A stretch of 64,000 nt of DNA. Origin: Peribacillus simplex (GTDB lineage Bacteria > Bacillota > Bacilli > Bacillales > DSM-1321). Below the pieces are notes generated by a model. It worked only from the letters and a program-made list of their open reading frames with translations, was not told where the DNA came from and did no database searches. Below are positions 36,967 through 47,056 of this stretch, piece by piece. The stretch spans positions 481,455-545,454 of the forward strand of contig NZ_LNNH01000012.1 in assembly GCF_001542915.1 (NCBI RefSeq), written 5' to 3'. Each line of letters begins with the position of its first letter. Position 1 is the first letter of the stretch. Made by a program: the position numbers and the translations under genes.

Positions 36967-39717
36967 TTATTTCTGCTTAATCACGACCGTTGTTAAAGGA
37001 TCGATGGTGATTTGGTTTTTATTCACCGTCAAGCCCGATACTTTCTTGACTTGCTTCCGGCCCGCTTCATCATCATCGACAAGTACCTTACCTTTTCTTA
37101 AATCTTCATCTAGTGTAAGCGATCTCTGTTTCTCATCGGCGTTGATGAACACATAATAGGTATCTTTTCCTTTTTTTCCTGTGGAAATACTTTTATAGGC
37201 CAGGACCAGATCGGTCTCTTCAATCTCAGGTGCGGCAATCATCGTTACATTAGAATCCACGAGAGAGCGAGAACCCAATCGGAACGCATTGGTCGATTTT
37301 CTCAGCTCAATTAACCCTTTTGTATATTCCATTGTTTCCTTATGAATCGTATCATTTGTTACAGCCTCCCAATCGAATTGGTTGATTACATCCGTAGAAT
37401 CGTAGGAATCGTGAATGAAATAAGGGTTTTCAAATGGTTTTCCATTTTCATCAGTCATGTATGTGTACTTCGCCTCTGGTTTCTCTTTATCTTTCCACTG
37501 TTTGGTAATTCCATATTCTTGACCTGCGTGAAGGAAGGAGATACCTTGACTTGTTAATACCATGGAATTCCCGATTCTAATACGCTTTTGGATTTCTTCC
37601 TCGTGCTTGGCTGGATCTTTTTGAATTGACTGGGCGATCACATCATGTAATGTGAGATTATCATGAGCAGCAATGTACTGCACGACATCACCAGGGTCAT
37701 CTTCTGACACATTTCCAGGCTGTCCTTTGATATTATTGAAAATGGTTTGGACGTCTCTTGCACCGCCTGTAATAAAACGAGGCTCACCTTCACTACCGTA
37801 TCCTGATTTCAATTCATTACGGATTTCATCAGAAAAGACAGCAGCTCCATTGGTTTCGTCCATCCAATCCTGATCTGCTGGAGTAACGCTTTCACCTGAA
37901 CTGCCATCACCGACAAAGGTGCGCCAGCCTTCCCCTAACATTAATATATCCGGGTTCAGCGCTTTCGCTTCCTCGTAAGCCATCTGCACACTTTTGGCAT
38001 CGAGGTCGCCCATCAAGTCGAAACGAAAGCCATCCACCTTGAACTCATCTACCCAGTATTTGATGGAGTCGATCATCAACTTGCGCGACATGTCATGGGT
38101 GGTTCCCACTTTTCCACCGCCATAACCGACCTTCACGTCCCCTTCTTCATCCATAAAGTGGTAATAACCTGGAACTAGGTCTTCAAGGATACTTACTTTG
38201 GCTGTGTGATTATAGACAACATCCAAAATTACACCCATTTTACGCTTATGGATTTCTTTTATTAGGTGCTTAAATTCAGCGATCCGCTCTTCAGGATCTT
38301 GCGGACGTTCTGAATACATTCCGGAAAGAGCAAAATACGAATGTGGGTCATAGCCCCAGTTGTAATTGTTGTCCTGGGCTGAATACTCCATCTCTCGGGT
38401 ACTGCTGTCCAGTTCATCACCGAAATAATATTTCATCACTGGAAGCAACTGTATATGTGTAACCCCAAGCTCTTTCAAGTAATCTAATTTCTCAACAAAG
38501 GCATTGAAGGTACCAAATTGGGAGTCTAATTCGCCTTCTATGCTTGGGTCTGAAGTGAAATCACGCACATGTGCTTCCCAAATGATCGCATCTTCCCGTT
38601 TTTCAAATCCTTTGATTTTAGCAAAATCCAGTTTTGGTCCAATGGATGACGGATCAACAATCGCGGCTTTTCCTACCTCATCATTGTCTTCATTATTGGA
38701 TGCTGCCATTGATTTTGCATAAGGATCCAGCGCCAGTTTTTCTTCACCGTAGGCTTCAATTTTGTATTGATAAAAATAACCTTTTAAATCTTTTATCCCT
38801 GTATTGCGTTGATCTAATGTGATCTCCCATACGCCATTCTTCCCTTTTTCCATAGCGATATCGTCTTTAATCACTTTATACTGGTCATCCTTATCATAAA
38901 GAACGACTTCCACATTGGCTACGATTGGTGACCAGAGTTTCAGTGTGGCTGTGCCGTCTTGGTGGGGGATAGCTCCCAATTCATCATCGTAAGCAAACTT
39001 TTTATCAATAAGCTTCCAGTCCACTTTCACGTTAGTGGATGTTTCTTGGTACTTCAATGTATGGGTCTGAGTTAAGTCTAGCTTTTTGGATGTTGTTAAG
39101 GTTACTGCCTGCCCTTCAGCTCGTTGTGAAACCAGTGGAATCACTTTTCCATCCGCACGAACTAAAGTGAAATCCGAGATTTTGGCATCTTCGACCTCCT
39201 GACTGAGCTTGGCAATTATTTCTCGATCACTTGTGATTTTTGCCATTTTTACACTTGTACTTACATATGGTTCATCTAAGTATACATTTGTATCTCCTTG
39301 GACAATCCAGAATTCTCGTTCCCCTGTGGCAGGAAAACTCCGGTCGTTTGACGTATCTTTCTGGTCTCCTTTGTGTACGATAAAATTCAGCCCATTTTTA
39401 ATATCGATGACAGGGATGTCCACATATCTCCCCCACTCGGATGTTTCATCAAATAGGACTGGAGAACTGAAATCGCTGTCCGATTCAATTGCCGGGCTGC
39501 TAGGATCCTGATTCCACAAGTGCAAGCCCCACCCCTCATAATTCCCGTCTAAGCGTTTGTAATGAACACGCACATGATCGTCAGGTATTTCTGACAATAC
39601 TGCGCCTTCTGCATAACTTGGGGAAGTACCTGTCCAAGTTAGCAAGGGTGATAAACTAAGAACTAAAATCATCGTAATTCGCAAGACAACTTTTAACCAA
39701 CCTTTCTTTTTGTGCAC
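36967..39717 (-). CDS. pulA: Secreted type I pullulanase
   Basis: Hydrolyses alpha-1,6 branches of pullulan and starch-like glucans outside the cell. It has a signal peptide (KKKGWLKVVLRITMILVLSL, cleavage near YAEG, residue 38) and a CBM41 domain (VRVHYKRLDGNYEGWGLHLW). A CBM48-like region and the GH13 barrel follow. YNWGYDP is at 452-458; Asp567 (nucleophile, DGFRFDLMG), Glu596 (LGEGW) and HDN 685-687 complete the site. It is 916 residues and starts at a GTG after AGGAGG. The C-terminus PLTTVVIKQK looks complete, so the IS remnant beside it did not cut it. Confidence 0.94.
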   Translation of the reverse strand: MHKKKGWLKVVLRITMILVLSLSPLLTWTGTSPSYAEGAVLSEIPDDHVRVHYKRLDGNYEGWGLHLWNQDPSSPAIESDSDFSSPVLFDETSEWGRYVDIPVIDIKNGLNFIVHKGDQKDTSNDRSFPATGEREFWIVQGDTNVYLDEPYVSTSVKMAKITSDREIIAKLSQEVEDAKISDFTLVRADGKVIPLVSQRAEGQAVTLTTSKKLDLTQTHTLKYQETSTNVKVDWKLIDKKFAYDDELGAIPHQDGTATLKLWSPIVANVEVVLYDKDDQYKVIKDDIAMEKGKNGVWEITLDQRNTGIKDLKGYFYQYKIEAYGEEKLALDPYAKSMAASNNEDNDEVGKAAIVDPSSIGPKLDFAKIKGFEKREDAIIWEAHVRDFTSDPSIEGELDSQFGTFNAFVEKLDYLKELGVTHIQLLPVMKYYFGDELDSSTREMEYSAQDNNYNWGYDPHSYFALSGMYSERPQDPEERIAEFKHLIKEIHKRKMGVILDVVYNHTAKVSILEDLVPGYYHFMDEEGDVKVGYGGGKVGTTHDMSRKLMIDSIKYWVDEFKVDGFRFDLMGDLDAKSVQMAYEEAKALNPDILMLGEGWRTFVGDGSSGESVTPADQDWMDETNGAAVFSDEIRNELKSGYGSEGEPRFITGGARDVQTIFNNIKGQPGNVSEDDPGDVVQYIAAHDNLTLHDVIAQSIQKDPAKHEEEIQKRIRIGNSMVLTSQGISFLHAGQEYGITKQWKDKEKPEAKYTYMTDENGKPFENPYFIHDSYDSTDVINQFDWEAVTNDTIHKETMEYTKGLIELRKSTNAFRLGSRSLVDSNVTMIAAPEIEETDLVLAYKSISTGKKGKDTYYVFINADEKQRSLTLDEDLRKGKVLVDDDEAGRKQVKKVSGLTVNKNQITIDPLTTVVIKQK

Positions 39718-39734
39718 GTTTCCTCTCCTCCTTT

Positions 39735-39756
39735 TTTGATTAAACGTTTAATCAAA
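39735..39756. promoter_or_regulatory. LacI-type operator before pulA
   Basis: A perfect 22-base palindrome centred on AAACGTTT, just upstream of the pulA ribosome binding site. LacI-family operators have such a central CG. It resembles a cre only partly (about 11 of 14), so a dedicated regulator such as the one at 35267 fits better. Confidence 0.7.
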
Positions 39757-39877
39757 GCAAAAAAATAAAAAGTCGCCTTTAAAAAAAGCTTTCAAGCACA
39801 TATATTGTAACACAATTCTCCATTTTCTGAATTTTTGATCTCAGGAAAGTACGAAACACTCACTAAGACCTGATCTT

Positions 39878-40159
39878 TTATTCCTGGTTTGCGACTCTTT
39901 CGAAATATGTGGGGAGCGAAGAAAGCCTCATTCTATCTTCTAGTTGATTTGGTTGGTAATTTTTCTCCTGAAGCAATCGAGTCATCTTCCACCGTAACTT
40001 CTGGGTGATAACTTGGGAGAGTGATGTTTCCTGATTCATCGAGTGAGAATACTGTGTATGAGTACCAGACTCCTCGGATGCTTGGAAACTATTAAGAAAT
40101 GAATCCCTAGAATGGAACCCCAAAATCCATATTCCGGAGGAGATCAAGTCACGTAACAA
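39878..40159 (-). pseudogene. Possible polysaccharide-deacetylase-like remnant
   Basis: A 93-codon open frame with LRDLISSGIWILGFHSRDS, which recalls the second conserved block of NodB-type deacetylases (SGxWxxGxHxxxH). The rest does not clearly follow the family and no ribosome binding site is seen. It may be a chance frame. Confidence 0.2.
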
Positions 40160-40544
40160 GGGTATGTGGACGATGGGGGGACAGCCCTGGAGGAACAGAA
40201 ATTGGGATATTAATAGAACAAAAAGACAAGGTGATTATGAAGGTTCTCTTTACGTTGTGATATCAAGGATCATTAAGGGCTAGACCCATTAGCACTATTA
40301 ATTCCCAATTATCTTGATTAGATGTGAGAACTATTGAAATTTAAATGGTTCTCACATCATTTACATGTATTTAATGTACATATTGTTTTCTAAAAGTTTG
40401 ATCATTTTATGGTGTCTTGTTAAACTAAAGCATTTTTTATGGCGAACAAACACCACATAAAATTCATTAAATGTAAAGGGTCCAAATTTACTATTGGCGA
40501 CCTCTTCCGATGCATTGACTTCACGCAATTGATTCCCACCTCTT
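40160..40544. other. Gap downstream of the aromatic cluster
   Basis: No gene is seen. At 40321-40358 GATGTGAGAAC and its exact complement flank a 16-base loop. TGGTGTCTTGTT and AACAAACACCA form an imperfect stem at about 40411-40453. Neither has a strong T run, but either could end the cluster transcript. Confidence 0.4.
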
Positions 40545-41318
40545 TCACGCTATGACATGCAATGTCAGTTTCCCAAGCTTACCGTAATCTGCTATAATTT
40601 CATCGTTTGCCTGTATGGAAATGGCATCTGTAATACCGCCTACCAAAACGATCATACCAGCTTGAATGGAAAGTCCTTCCCGGCTTATCATCTTTACAAG
40701 TTCCACGATCGAATGAATCGGATGATCGAGTACAGCCTCACCAAGCCCCTTCTTTTGCATTTCACCATTTTGAAAGAGCATAACTTCTGCTAGTGCCCAG
40801 TCCGTGTGATATGGAGAAAAAGCTTGATTGCTAAGCAGGATTTTGGCTGAGGATGCGTTATCCGCCACTACATCTGTAAGTGTAAAAGAAAAATTTTTAT
40901 AACGACTGTCAATGACTTCCAATGCTAGAAATACACATTCTACGGCCGGCCATACGTCTTTCGCCGTTATATTTGCACCTTTCAATTCCCCCTTGAACAA
41001 AAAAGCGAATTCGGGCTCCACTCTCGGATGAATGAATTCCCCAACTTTTAAATATGGATTATTAAGTTCCATGGCAGATGTCAGCCTGCCATAAATCGCT
41101 TCCTCTACCCCTACTTGCTGTTGCTTGACTTTGCTAGTCAAGCCCATCTTCCACCCGATGAATTTGTTATCACCGGTGAGCGTTTCATTAATGCTCAACT
41201 TCTGAATTTCATAGGCTTGATTTACTGTGAGTTCTGGATTGGATAATGTAAGTTTATCCATCTCATAGCCATTTCTTTGCGATTCTGCTACATGTTTTGC
41301 TAGTTGAACAAGTTTCAT
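40545..41318 (-). CDS. 4-oxalocrotonate decarboxylase
   Basis: A 257-residue member of the hydratase/decarboxylase family. It probably turns 4-oxalocrotonate into 2-oxopent-4-enoate. FIGWKMGLTSKVKQQQVGVE and EFIHPRVEPEFAFLF fit decarboxylases (DmpH/NbaG) better than hydratases, which have KIGLTSKA and PKVEAE as in the paralogue at 43270. Overlaps the aldolase gene by four bases. Last step-specific gene of the operon. Confidence 0.85.
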   Translation of the reverse strand: MKLVQLAKHVAESQRNGYEMDKLTLSNPELTVNQAYEIQKLSINETLTGDNKFIGWKMGLTSKVKQQQVGVEEAIYGRLTSAMELNNPYLKVGEFIHPRVEPEFAFLFKGELKGANITAKDVWPAVECVFLALEVIDSRYKNFSFTLTDVVADNASSAKILLSNQAFSPYHTDWALAEVMLFQNGEMQKKGLGEAVLDHPIHSIVELVKMISREGLSIQAGMIVLVGGITDAISIQANDEIIADYGKLGKLTLHVIA

Positions 41319-42334
41319 CTTAAAGTCCCTTCTTTCTGTAACGCCATTTGCTTTGCCACTTCAATGATCGTATCTTCCTGTCCACCAACCACTTTTTGCC
41401 GACCAAGCTCCATTAAAATATCCCTTGCGTCGACTCCATATTTTTTCGCCGCTTTATTCGCATGCAATAAAAAGCTGGAGTACACGCCACTATATCCCAT
41501 TATTAAACTCGAATCTGTTATTTCCTGGGGCTTTTGCATGATTGTATTTCCCACTTCCTCCGAAAGATCAAGCATTTTATATAAGTCGATATCCGTACGG
41601 ATGCCCAGCCTATCCAGAACGGCAACAAGCACCTCCGTCTGGGCATTCCCGGCTCCTGCACCGAGACAGCGGATGCTGCCATCAATTCGATTCGCCCCCT
41701 CTTCAATTGCTACAAGTGAATTTGCCACAGCGAGTGATAAGTTATTGTGAGCATGAAAACCGATATCGATATTCAAATTTGTTTTTAATAAATTGATTCG
41801 CGTCTTCACTTCTTGGGGCAAAAAAGCCCCTGCGGAATCAACCACATACACAGCATCCGCTCCATAGGATTCCATTAAAAGGGCTTGTTCAACAAGTTTT
41901 TCGGGGGATGCCATGTGAGACATCATTAAAAATCCAATTGCTTCCATACCGAGATGTTTCGCAGCCTCCAGATGCTGCTTTGAGACATCGGCTTCGGTTA
42001 CGTGTGTTGCAACGCGCGCCATTTTGGCGCCTACATCAGCTGCTTCTCTTAATTGATCAATTGTTCCTATACCCGGAATTAAAAGGACGGAAATAGCGGA
42101 TTCGCCAGCTACCTCAACAGCCGCCTCAACTAATTCGATATCATTCACTTTTGAAAAGCCGTATTGCAAGGATGATCCGCCTAGGCCATCTCCGTGTGAC
42201 ACTTCAATGTAAGGGACACCCGCAGCACTGAGTTTCCCAGTCAGATTCTTTACTTGCTCGATCGTAAACTGATGTGCCACTACATGGCTCCCATCCCGCA
42301 AAGCCACTTCCGTTACTACTACATCTCTTTCCAA
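41315..42334 (-). CDS. 4-hydroxy-2-oxovalerate aldolase
   Basis: A DmpG-type aldolase of 339 residues that splits 4-hydroxy-2-oxovalerate into pyruvate and acetaldehyde. VTEVALRDGSHVVAHQFT holds the catalytic Arg-Asp; EVSHGDGLGGSSLQYG, DIGFHAHNNLSLAVANS and the C-terminal communication domain are typical. A TTG at 42334, seven bases after AAAGGAGG, is the best start; an ATG at 42376 has no site. It forms a channelled complex with the dehydrogenase encoded just upstream. Confidence 0.92.
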   Translation of the reverse strand: MERDVVVTEVALRDGSHVVAHQFTIEQVKNLTGKLSAAGVPYIEVSHGDGLGGSSLQYGFSKVNDIELVEAAVEVAGESAISVLLIPGIGTIDQLREAADVGAKMARVATHVTEADVSKQHLEAAKHLGMEAIGFLMMSHMASPEKLVEQALLMESYGADAVYVVDSAGAFLPQEVKTRINLLKTNLNIDIGFHAHNNLSLAVANSLVAIEEGANRIDGSIRCLGAGAGNAQTEVLVAVLDRLGIRTDIDLYKMLDLSEEVGNTIMQKPQEITDSSLIMGYSGVYSSFLLHANKAAKKYGVDARDILMELGRQKVVGGQEDTIIEVAKQMALQKEGTLR

Positions 42335-42368
42335 ACGAACTCCTCCTTTACCACTTCCATTTTCGTTT

Positions 42369-43253
42369 TCATACATAACCATTGAAAATATTTTTCGCCA
42401 TTTCTTCCCCTACTTTTACAGCTGAAGCCGTCATTATATCCAAATTACCTGCATAAACGGGCAGATAATCTCCTAACCCCCTCACTTCCAGAAAAACTGT
42501 TATTTGTTTACCGTCAATGATCGGCTCTGCCTTCAGACTATATCCAGGAACATATTCAGAAACCTTTTCGACCATCTTATGAATGGAGGTCATTATCGCT
42601 TTCACATCAAAAGGATCAGATTGAAGGAGACAGTGAATCGTATCCCTCATAATGAGTGGCGGCTCGGCAGGATTTAGCAGAATGATAGCCTTTCCCTTTT
42701 TCGCTCCACCGACCTGCTCCAGTGCCCTTGCCGTCGTTTGGGTAAACTCATCGATATTCTCCCGAGTTCCGGGACCGGCACTCTTGCTGGAAATGGTCGC
42801 GATTATTTCAGCATATTCGACTTGGGCCACTTGACTGATCGCATGAACAATTGGGATTGTCGCCTGACCGCCACAAGTAATCATATTAACTTCCATTTCT
42901 TCCATATTGTTCTGCAAATTGACAGAAGGAACAACAAAGGGTGCGATTGCGGCCGGAGTCAAGTCTATGACCCTCTTGTTCAACTTTTTCAGGGCTTCAT
43001 AGTGAATCATCACGTGAGCCTTCGCGGATGTGGCATCAAACAAAATGTCTGCAAGCTCCGGCTTATCTAAAAATCCATCCAGGCCATTTGCAATGATATG
43101 ATGTCCGTGCGCTCTAGCCCTCGATAAACCCTTTGATTCCTTATCAATACCAATCATTACCGACATTTCAAGAACATCCGACCGGTGGATTTTCATCATT
43201 AAGTCCGTTCCGATATTCCCTGATCCGATAATGCCTACTTTTAGCTTTTTCAT
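42369..43253 (-). CDS. Acetaldehyde dehydrogenase (acylating)
   Basis: A DmpF/MhpF-type enzyme of 294 residues that converts acetaldehyde, CoA and NAD to acetyl-Co[20 protein letters not shown] is the NAD loop; the catalytic Cys is in [11 protein letters not shown]. The tail matches DmpF ([18 protein letters not shown]). ATG 43253 follows AGGAG. Partner of the aldolase. Confidence 0.93.
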   Translation of the reverse strand: MKKLKVGIIGSGNIGTDLMMKIHRSDVLEMSVMIGIDKESKGLSRARAHGHHIIANGLDGFLDKPELADILFDATSAKAHVMIHYEALKKLNKRVIDLTPAAIAPFVVPSVNLQNNMEEMEVNMITCGGQATIPIVHAISQVAQVEYAEIIATISSKSAGPGTRENIDEFTQTTARALEQVGGAKKGKAIILLNPAEPPLIMRDTIHCLLQSDPFDVKAIMTSIHKMVEKVSEYVPGYSLKAEPIIDGKQITVFLEVRGLGDYLPVYAGNLDIMTASAVKVGEEMAKNIFNGYV

Positions 43254-43269
43254 GGCACTTGAGCTCCTT

Positions 43270-44052
43270 TCACTCAAAATTAATCGTGACTATTCCAAGT
43301 TTTTCTCCAAAGTCAGCAGAAAAATGGTCACCCGGTTTCGCTTCGATTGCGGCGGATAGTGCACCTGATAGTATGACTTCGCCCGCATTCAATGTACCAT
43401 TAAACGCATGCAGTTTGTTTGCTAACCAGGCCACGCAAGTCGCTGGGTTTCCCAATACCGCCTCACCTGTTCCTTCGTTCATGAAATCACCATTTTTATA
43501 TAAACTCATTTGGACGGAAGGGAGTTCGATTTCACGTAATTGGATTTTGCGGTCTCCCAAAATATATAAGCCGGATGAGGCATTATCCGCGACAGTGTCC
43601 GGAAGTTTAATCTTCCAATCCATCACCCGGCTATCAACCACTTCGATTGCGGCAACCACATAATCCGTGGCTTCGATTACATCATCAACCGTAATATCGG
43701 GACCATGTAGATCTTTCTTTAAAATGAAAGCTACTTCTGCCTCCACTTTCGGTTGAATCAATCGTGAACTGGATATGCAGCCACCATTCTCCACCCTCAT
43801 TCCATCCAGTAAATGTCCGTAATCTGGTTCATTGACCCCCAGAACTTCCTGCATAGCCTTTGAGGTCAAGCCTATTTTCTTTCCTGATACCTCTAGACCG
43901 GATTGGATTTTCCTTCGAATGGTTTCAAGCTGAATTTGGTAGGCGTCCTCCACGTCCAAATCTGCAATTTCACTGGTGGGGGCCGCTATTCCGATTCTTG
44001 TTTTTTCCGCTTTCAAAAACCTGGCAGACCATTCCGTTAAACTAGCGTTCAT
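43270..44052 (-). CDS. 2-oxopent-4-enoate hydratase
   Basis: A 260-residue DmpE/MhpD-like hydratase adding water to 2-oxopent-4-enoate. [30 protein letters not shown] and [17 protein letters not shown] carry the metal-binding acids. ATG 44052 follows GGGGGA by eight bases; ATG 44067 is an alternative. Confidence 0.87.
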   Translation of the reverse strand: MNASLTEWSARFLKAEKTRIGIAAPTSEIADLDVEDAYQIQLETIRRKIQSGLEVSGKKIGLTSKAMQEVLGVNEPDYGHLLDGMRVENGGCISSSRLIQPKVEAEVAFILKKDLHGPDITVDDVIEATDYVVAAIEVVDSRVMDWKIKLPDTVADNASSGLYILGDRKIQLREIELPSVQMSLYKNGDFMNEGTGEAVLGNPATCVAWLANKLHAFNGTLNAGEVILSGALSAAIEAKPGDHFSADFGEKLGIVTINFE

Positions 44053-44069
44053 GATGCTTTCCCCCATCC

Positions 44070-45545
44070 CTATAATTTAATCGTGACGTTAGACAATTCA
44101 CTGTAAAATTCGAAGCTATGCGATCCGCCTTCACGGCCGATGCCACTGTGCTTCATACCACCAAAAGGTGTACGCAAATCACGCAAATACCATGTATTCA
44201 CCCAGATAATGCCCGCTTCTATTTTAGAAGCGACACGATGTGCTCTCCTTAAATCATTGGTCCAAATCGTTGCCCCCAGACCGTAATGAGTGTCATTGGC
44301 ATGATCTAGTACTTCTTCTTCCGTTTCGAAAGGCATGACCGTTACTACAGGGCCAAAAATTTCTTCCCTTACACAACGGGATTCACGCGTAACCCCGGCA
44401 ATGATAGTCGGTTCAATGAAAAACCCTTTTTCATATTGTCCAGCTCTTCTTCCACCCGTTACTATTCTTGCGCCTTCTTCTTTCGCCAAATCAATGTAAC
44501 TCATCACTTTTTGAAAATGTTCTTCTCCTATTACAGCTCCTACCTCCGTTTCGGAATCAAACGGATCGCCAACTTTTAATTTTTTTGTTCGTAAGACCAT
44601 CTTTTCAAGGAATTCGTCATACAAACCTTGCTGAACATAGATACGCGATCCACATAAACAAACTTCACCTTGGTTCATGAAGCTTGATTTCAATGTCGTT
44701 TCGATTACTTCATCAAGATCTGAGTCTGCAAACACAATATTCGGATTTTTCCCGCCCAGTTCAAAAGAAATTTTTTTCAACGTAGGCGCGGCAGCTTTCA
44801 TAATCGCCGTTCCCGTTTTAGTTTCCCCTGTGAAAGTTATCGCATCGACGTCCGGATGTTCACTCAGAGCAGCTCCGGCAGAATTGACACCAAATCCATG
44901 CACAAGATTGACAACTCCATCCGGAACTCCCGCTTCCTTGCATATTTCCATTAACTTTGTCGCTGTCATCGGTGTCAGTTCTGCTGGTTTCAAAACCGCT
45001 GTATTGCCAGCTGCCAGGCATGGTGCCAATTTCCAGGTCAACAATAGCAAAGGTAAATTCCAAGGATTAATCATCCCTACCACCCCTACAGGCCGCCTAA
45101 TGGAATAATGAAGGGCCATGTTGTTTTGATTGAAGGATTCATTGCCAAGTGTGGTGATATAGTCTGCGAAAAAGTGAAAATTGTGAGCGGAACGCTTGAT
45201 GTCCATTTCCATTGCAAGACTATATGGTTTCCCTGTATCAAGCGTTTCCAAAATTGTCAGTTCTTCCTTCTTTTCCAAAATGAGATCACCAATTTTCCTT
45301 AAAACCTTAGTGCGTTCACTATCGGTAAAAGATTTCCAAGGACCTTTAAGTGCATGTCTTGCTGCCGAAACAGCCAGATTCACCTCCTCTTTCCCCCCTT
45401 CTGCAACCCAGCCAAGTTTTTCTTCGGTTGCGGGATTGATATTATCAAAAGTCTTGGATTGATTTGGATTCAGGAATTCCCCGTTAATAAAGTGCCGGCA
45501 ATCTATAGATTTAGCTGTATATCTACTATCTTTTGCTGCTTGCAT
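44070..45545 (-). CDS. 2-aminomuconate semialdehyde dehydrogenase
   Basis: A 491-residue aldehyde dehydrogenase that would oxidise 2-aminomuconate 6-semialdehyde to 2-aminomuconate. INPWNLPLLLLTWKLAPCLA, FELGGKNPNIVF (general base Glu) and NQGEVCLCGSRIYV (catalytic Cys) are present. It belongs to the NbaE/AmnC/DmpC group by these motifs and by place. Hydroxymuconic semialdehyde would be the alternative substrate. Confidence 0.88.
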   Translation of the reverse strand: MQAAKDSRYTAKSIDCRHFINGEFLNPNQSKTFDNINPATEEKLGWVAEGGKEEVNLAVSAARHALKGPWKSFTDSERTKVLRKIGDLILEKKEELTILETLDTGKPYSLAMEMDIKRSAHNFHFFADYITTLGNESFNQNNMALHYSIRRPVGVVGMINPWNLPLLLLTWKLAPCLAAGNTAVLKPAELTPMTATKLMEICKEAGVPDGVVNLVHGFGVNSAGAALSEHPDVDAITFTGETKTGTAIMKAAAPTLKKISFELGGKNPNIVFADSDLDEVIETTLKSSFMNQGEVCLCGSRIYVQQGLYDEFLEKMVLRTKKLKVGDPFDSETEVGAVIGEEHFQKVMSYIDLAKEEGARIVTGGRRAGQYEKGFFIEPTIIAGVTRESRCVREEIFGPVVTVMPFETEEEVLDHANDTHYGLGATIWTNDLRRAHRVASKIEAGIIWVNTWYLRDLRTPFGGMKHSGIGREGGSHSFEFYSELSNVTIKL

Positions 45546-45591
45546 GAAACATCCCTCTCCCTTTATTGAGGTATTGGCTTAGACAAGTGCC

Positions 45592-46053
45592 TCAATCTTG
45601 TATTTCCACGATCATTTCAATTTCAATTGCCGTATTATTCGGAAGTTGGGCCATTCCCACTGCTGACCGAGCATGTCTACCCCTCTCTCCGAATACGGCC
45701 ACAAGCAGATCTGATGCACCATTCAATACTTTGGGCTGGCCTGTGAAATTTTCTGTGGAATTCACCATTCCGAGAATTTTGATGACCTTCTTCACTCTTG
45801 TCAGATCACCAAGCTCAGCCTTAAGCACCCGCAGAAGATTTACCATCGACTGCCTCGCTGCCTGGTACCCTTCATCTTCCGTCAGATCTTTGCCAACCTT
45901 TCCATGATATTCATCCACACCTTGTCCGGATGTGAAAATCAAATTTCCAACACGGACGTGGCTGACATAGTTACCAACCGCTTCCCTTGGCGGCTCGAGC
46001 ATGATTCCAAGTTCTTCAAGCACTTGCTCCGGTGCTTTAATCTGCTTTTCCAT
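45592..46053 (-). CDS. 2-aminomuconate deaminase (RidA family)
   Basis: A 153-residue RidA/YjgF-fold protein. GNLIFTSGQGVDEYHGKVGK, GRHARSAVGMAQLPNNTAIE and IEMIVEI hold the Arg and Glu typical of the imine pocket. Longer than ordinary RidA and like the deaminases of 2-aminomuconate (NbaF/AmnD). In this cluster it supplies the step releasing ammonia to give 4-oxalocrotonate. Confidence 0.85.
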   Translation of the reverse strand: MEKQIKAPEQVLEELGIMLEPPREAVGNYVSHVRVGNLIFTSGQGVDEYHGKVGKDLTEDEGYQAARQSMVNLLRVLKAELGDLTRVKKVIKILGMVNSTENFTGQPKVLNGASDLLVAVFGERGRHARSAVGMAQLPNNTAIEIEMIVEIQD

Positions 46054-46063
46054 GATTCTCCCC

Positions 46064-47056
46064 TCACAATTCCAAATTTAAAAACCTTAATGCATTTCCC
46101 CCCAATAGTTTCGCTTTCACTTCATCTGAAAGATTTAGAGTGTCGTCAATCACTTGACCTGGAGGCTTTTCTCTCAATAAAAATGGATAGTCGGATCCCA
46201 TCAGCACTTTCTGATATCCAAATCTATCAATCAGATATTCAATATTCCGGGTATCATAGTTCAAGGAATCGAAATAAAACTTTTGTGCATAATAACTTGG
46301 TGGCATGGAAGTTTTTCTTAATTCAGGCCATACTGCCCACCCCTGATCGATCCGCGGTAAAATATATGGAAATGAGCCGCCGCCATGTGCAAAACAGATT
46401 TTCAGATCCGGGAACTTTTCCATGACGCCACTCCAGGCAATGCTAGCTGCCGCCAATGCCGTTTCACTCGGCATGGCCACTGTATACATGAGGTTATGCC
46501 GTTCCGTCCGGTCCTTTGCCATTGTCTCCCACGGATGTATAAACAGAGGGACATTCCATTTTTCGGCCATTTGGAAGAATTCCAATAAAACAGGTGAATC
46601 CAGGTTTTCTCCATTTACATTCGTTCCTATCTCGATTCCTGCCAGACCAAGTTCGAATTTACAGCGTTCCATTTCCTTAATTGCTACTTTCAAATCCTGA
46701 AGCGGTACTGTACCAAGTCCGATGAATTTGTCAGGATGCCTGTTGACAGTCTCAGCAATGAAATCATTCTGGAAGCTGGACATGTATAGGGCTTGATCAA
46801 TTGGCGCCCAGTATGAAAATGTCACTGGCACCGGTGAGAGCACCTGCATATCGACGCCTTCCGCATTCATATCCTGAATGCGTTTTTCAGCGTCCCATAC
46901 CTGGTCAGTCACTTTCCTGAACAGCTTTCCGCTAACCATGATATCCGCGCCGCAAGAACATTTCAGTTCCAGGACTGGCCAGCGGTCCTGACCAAATTTA
47001 CCAGATAAGTCCGGCAGATCCAACGGGAGAATATGTGTATGGAAATCTATTCGCAT
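46064..47056 (-). CDS. 2-amino-3-carboxymuconate 6-semialdehyde decarboxylase
   Basis: An ACMSD of the amidohydrolase superfamily, 330 residues. Zinc ligands: MRIDFHTHIL (His6, His8), PLFIHPWE, CFAHGGGSFPY and LMGSDYPF (Asp). It removes the carboxylate from the unstable ring-opening product before it can cyclise to quinolinate. ATG 47056 lies eight bases after CGAGG and overlaps the dioxygenase end by ten bases. Confidence 0.94.
   Translation of the reverse strand: MRIDFHTHILPLDLPDLSGKFGQDRWPVLELKCSCGADIMVSGKLFRKVTDQVWDAEKRIQDMNAEGVDMQVLSPVPVTFSYWAPIDQALYMSSFQNDFIAETVNRHPDKFIGLGTVPLQDLKVAIKEMERCKFELGLAGIEIGTNVNGENLDSPVLLEFFQMAEKWNVPLFIHPWETMAKDRTERHNLMYTVAMPSETALAAASIAWSGVMEKFPDLKICFAHGGGSFPYILPRIDQGWAVWPELRKTSMPPSYYAQKFYFDSLNYDTRNIEYLIDRFGYQKVLMGSDYPFLLREKPPGQVIDDTLNLSDEVKAKLLGGNALRFLNLEL

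Noticed and set aside
39741-39754. CcpA cre site at pulA.
   Set aside because: It matches only about 11 of 14 consensus positions while the perfect palindrome is better explained by a LacI-type operator.
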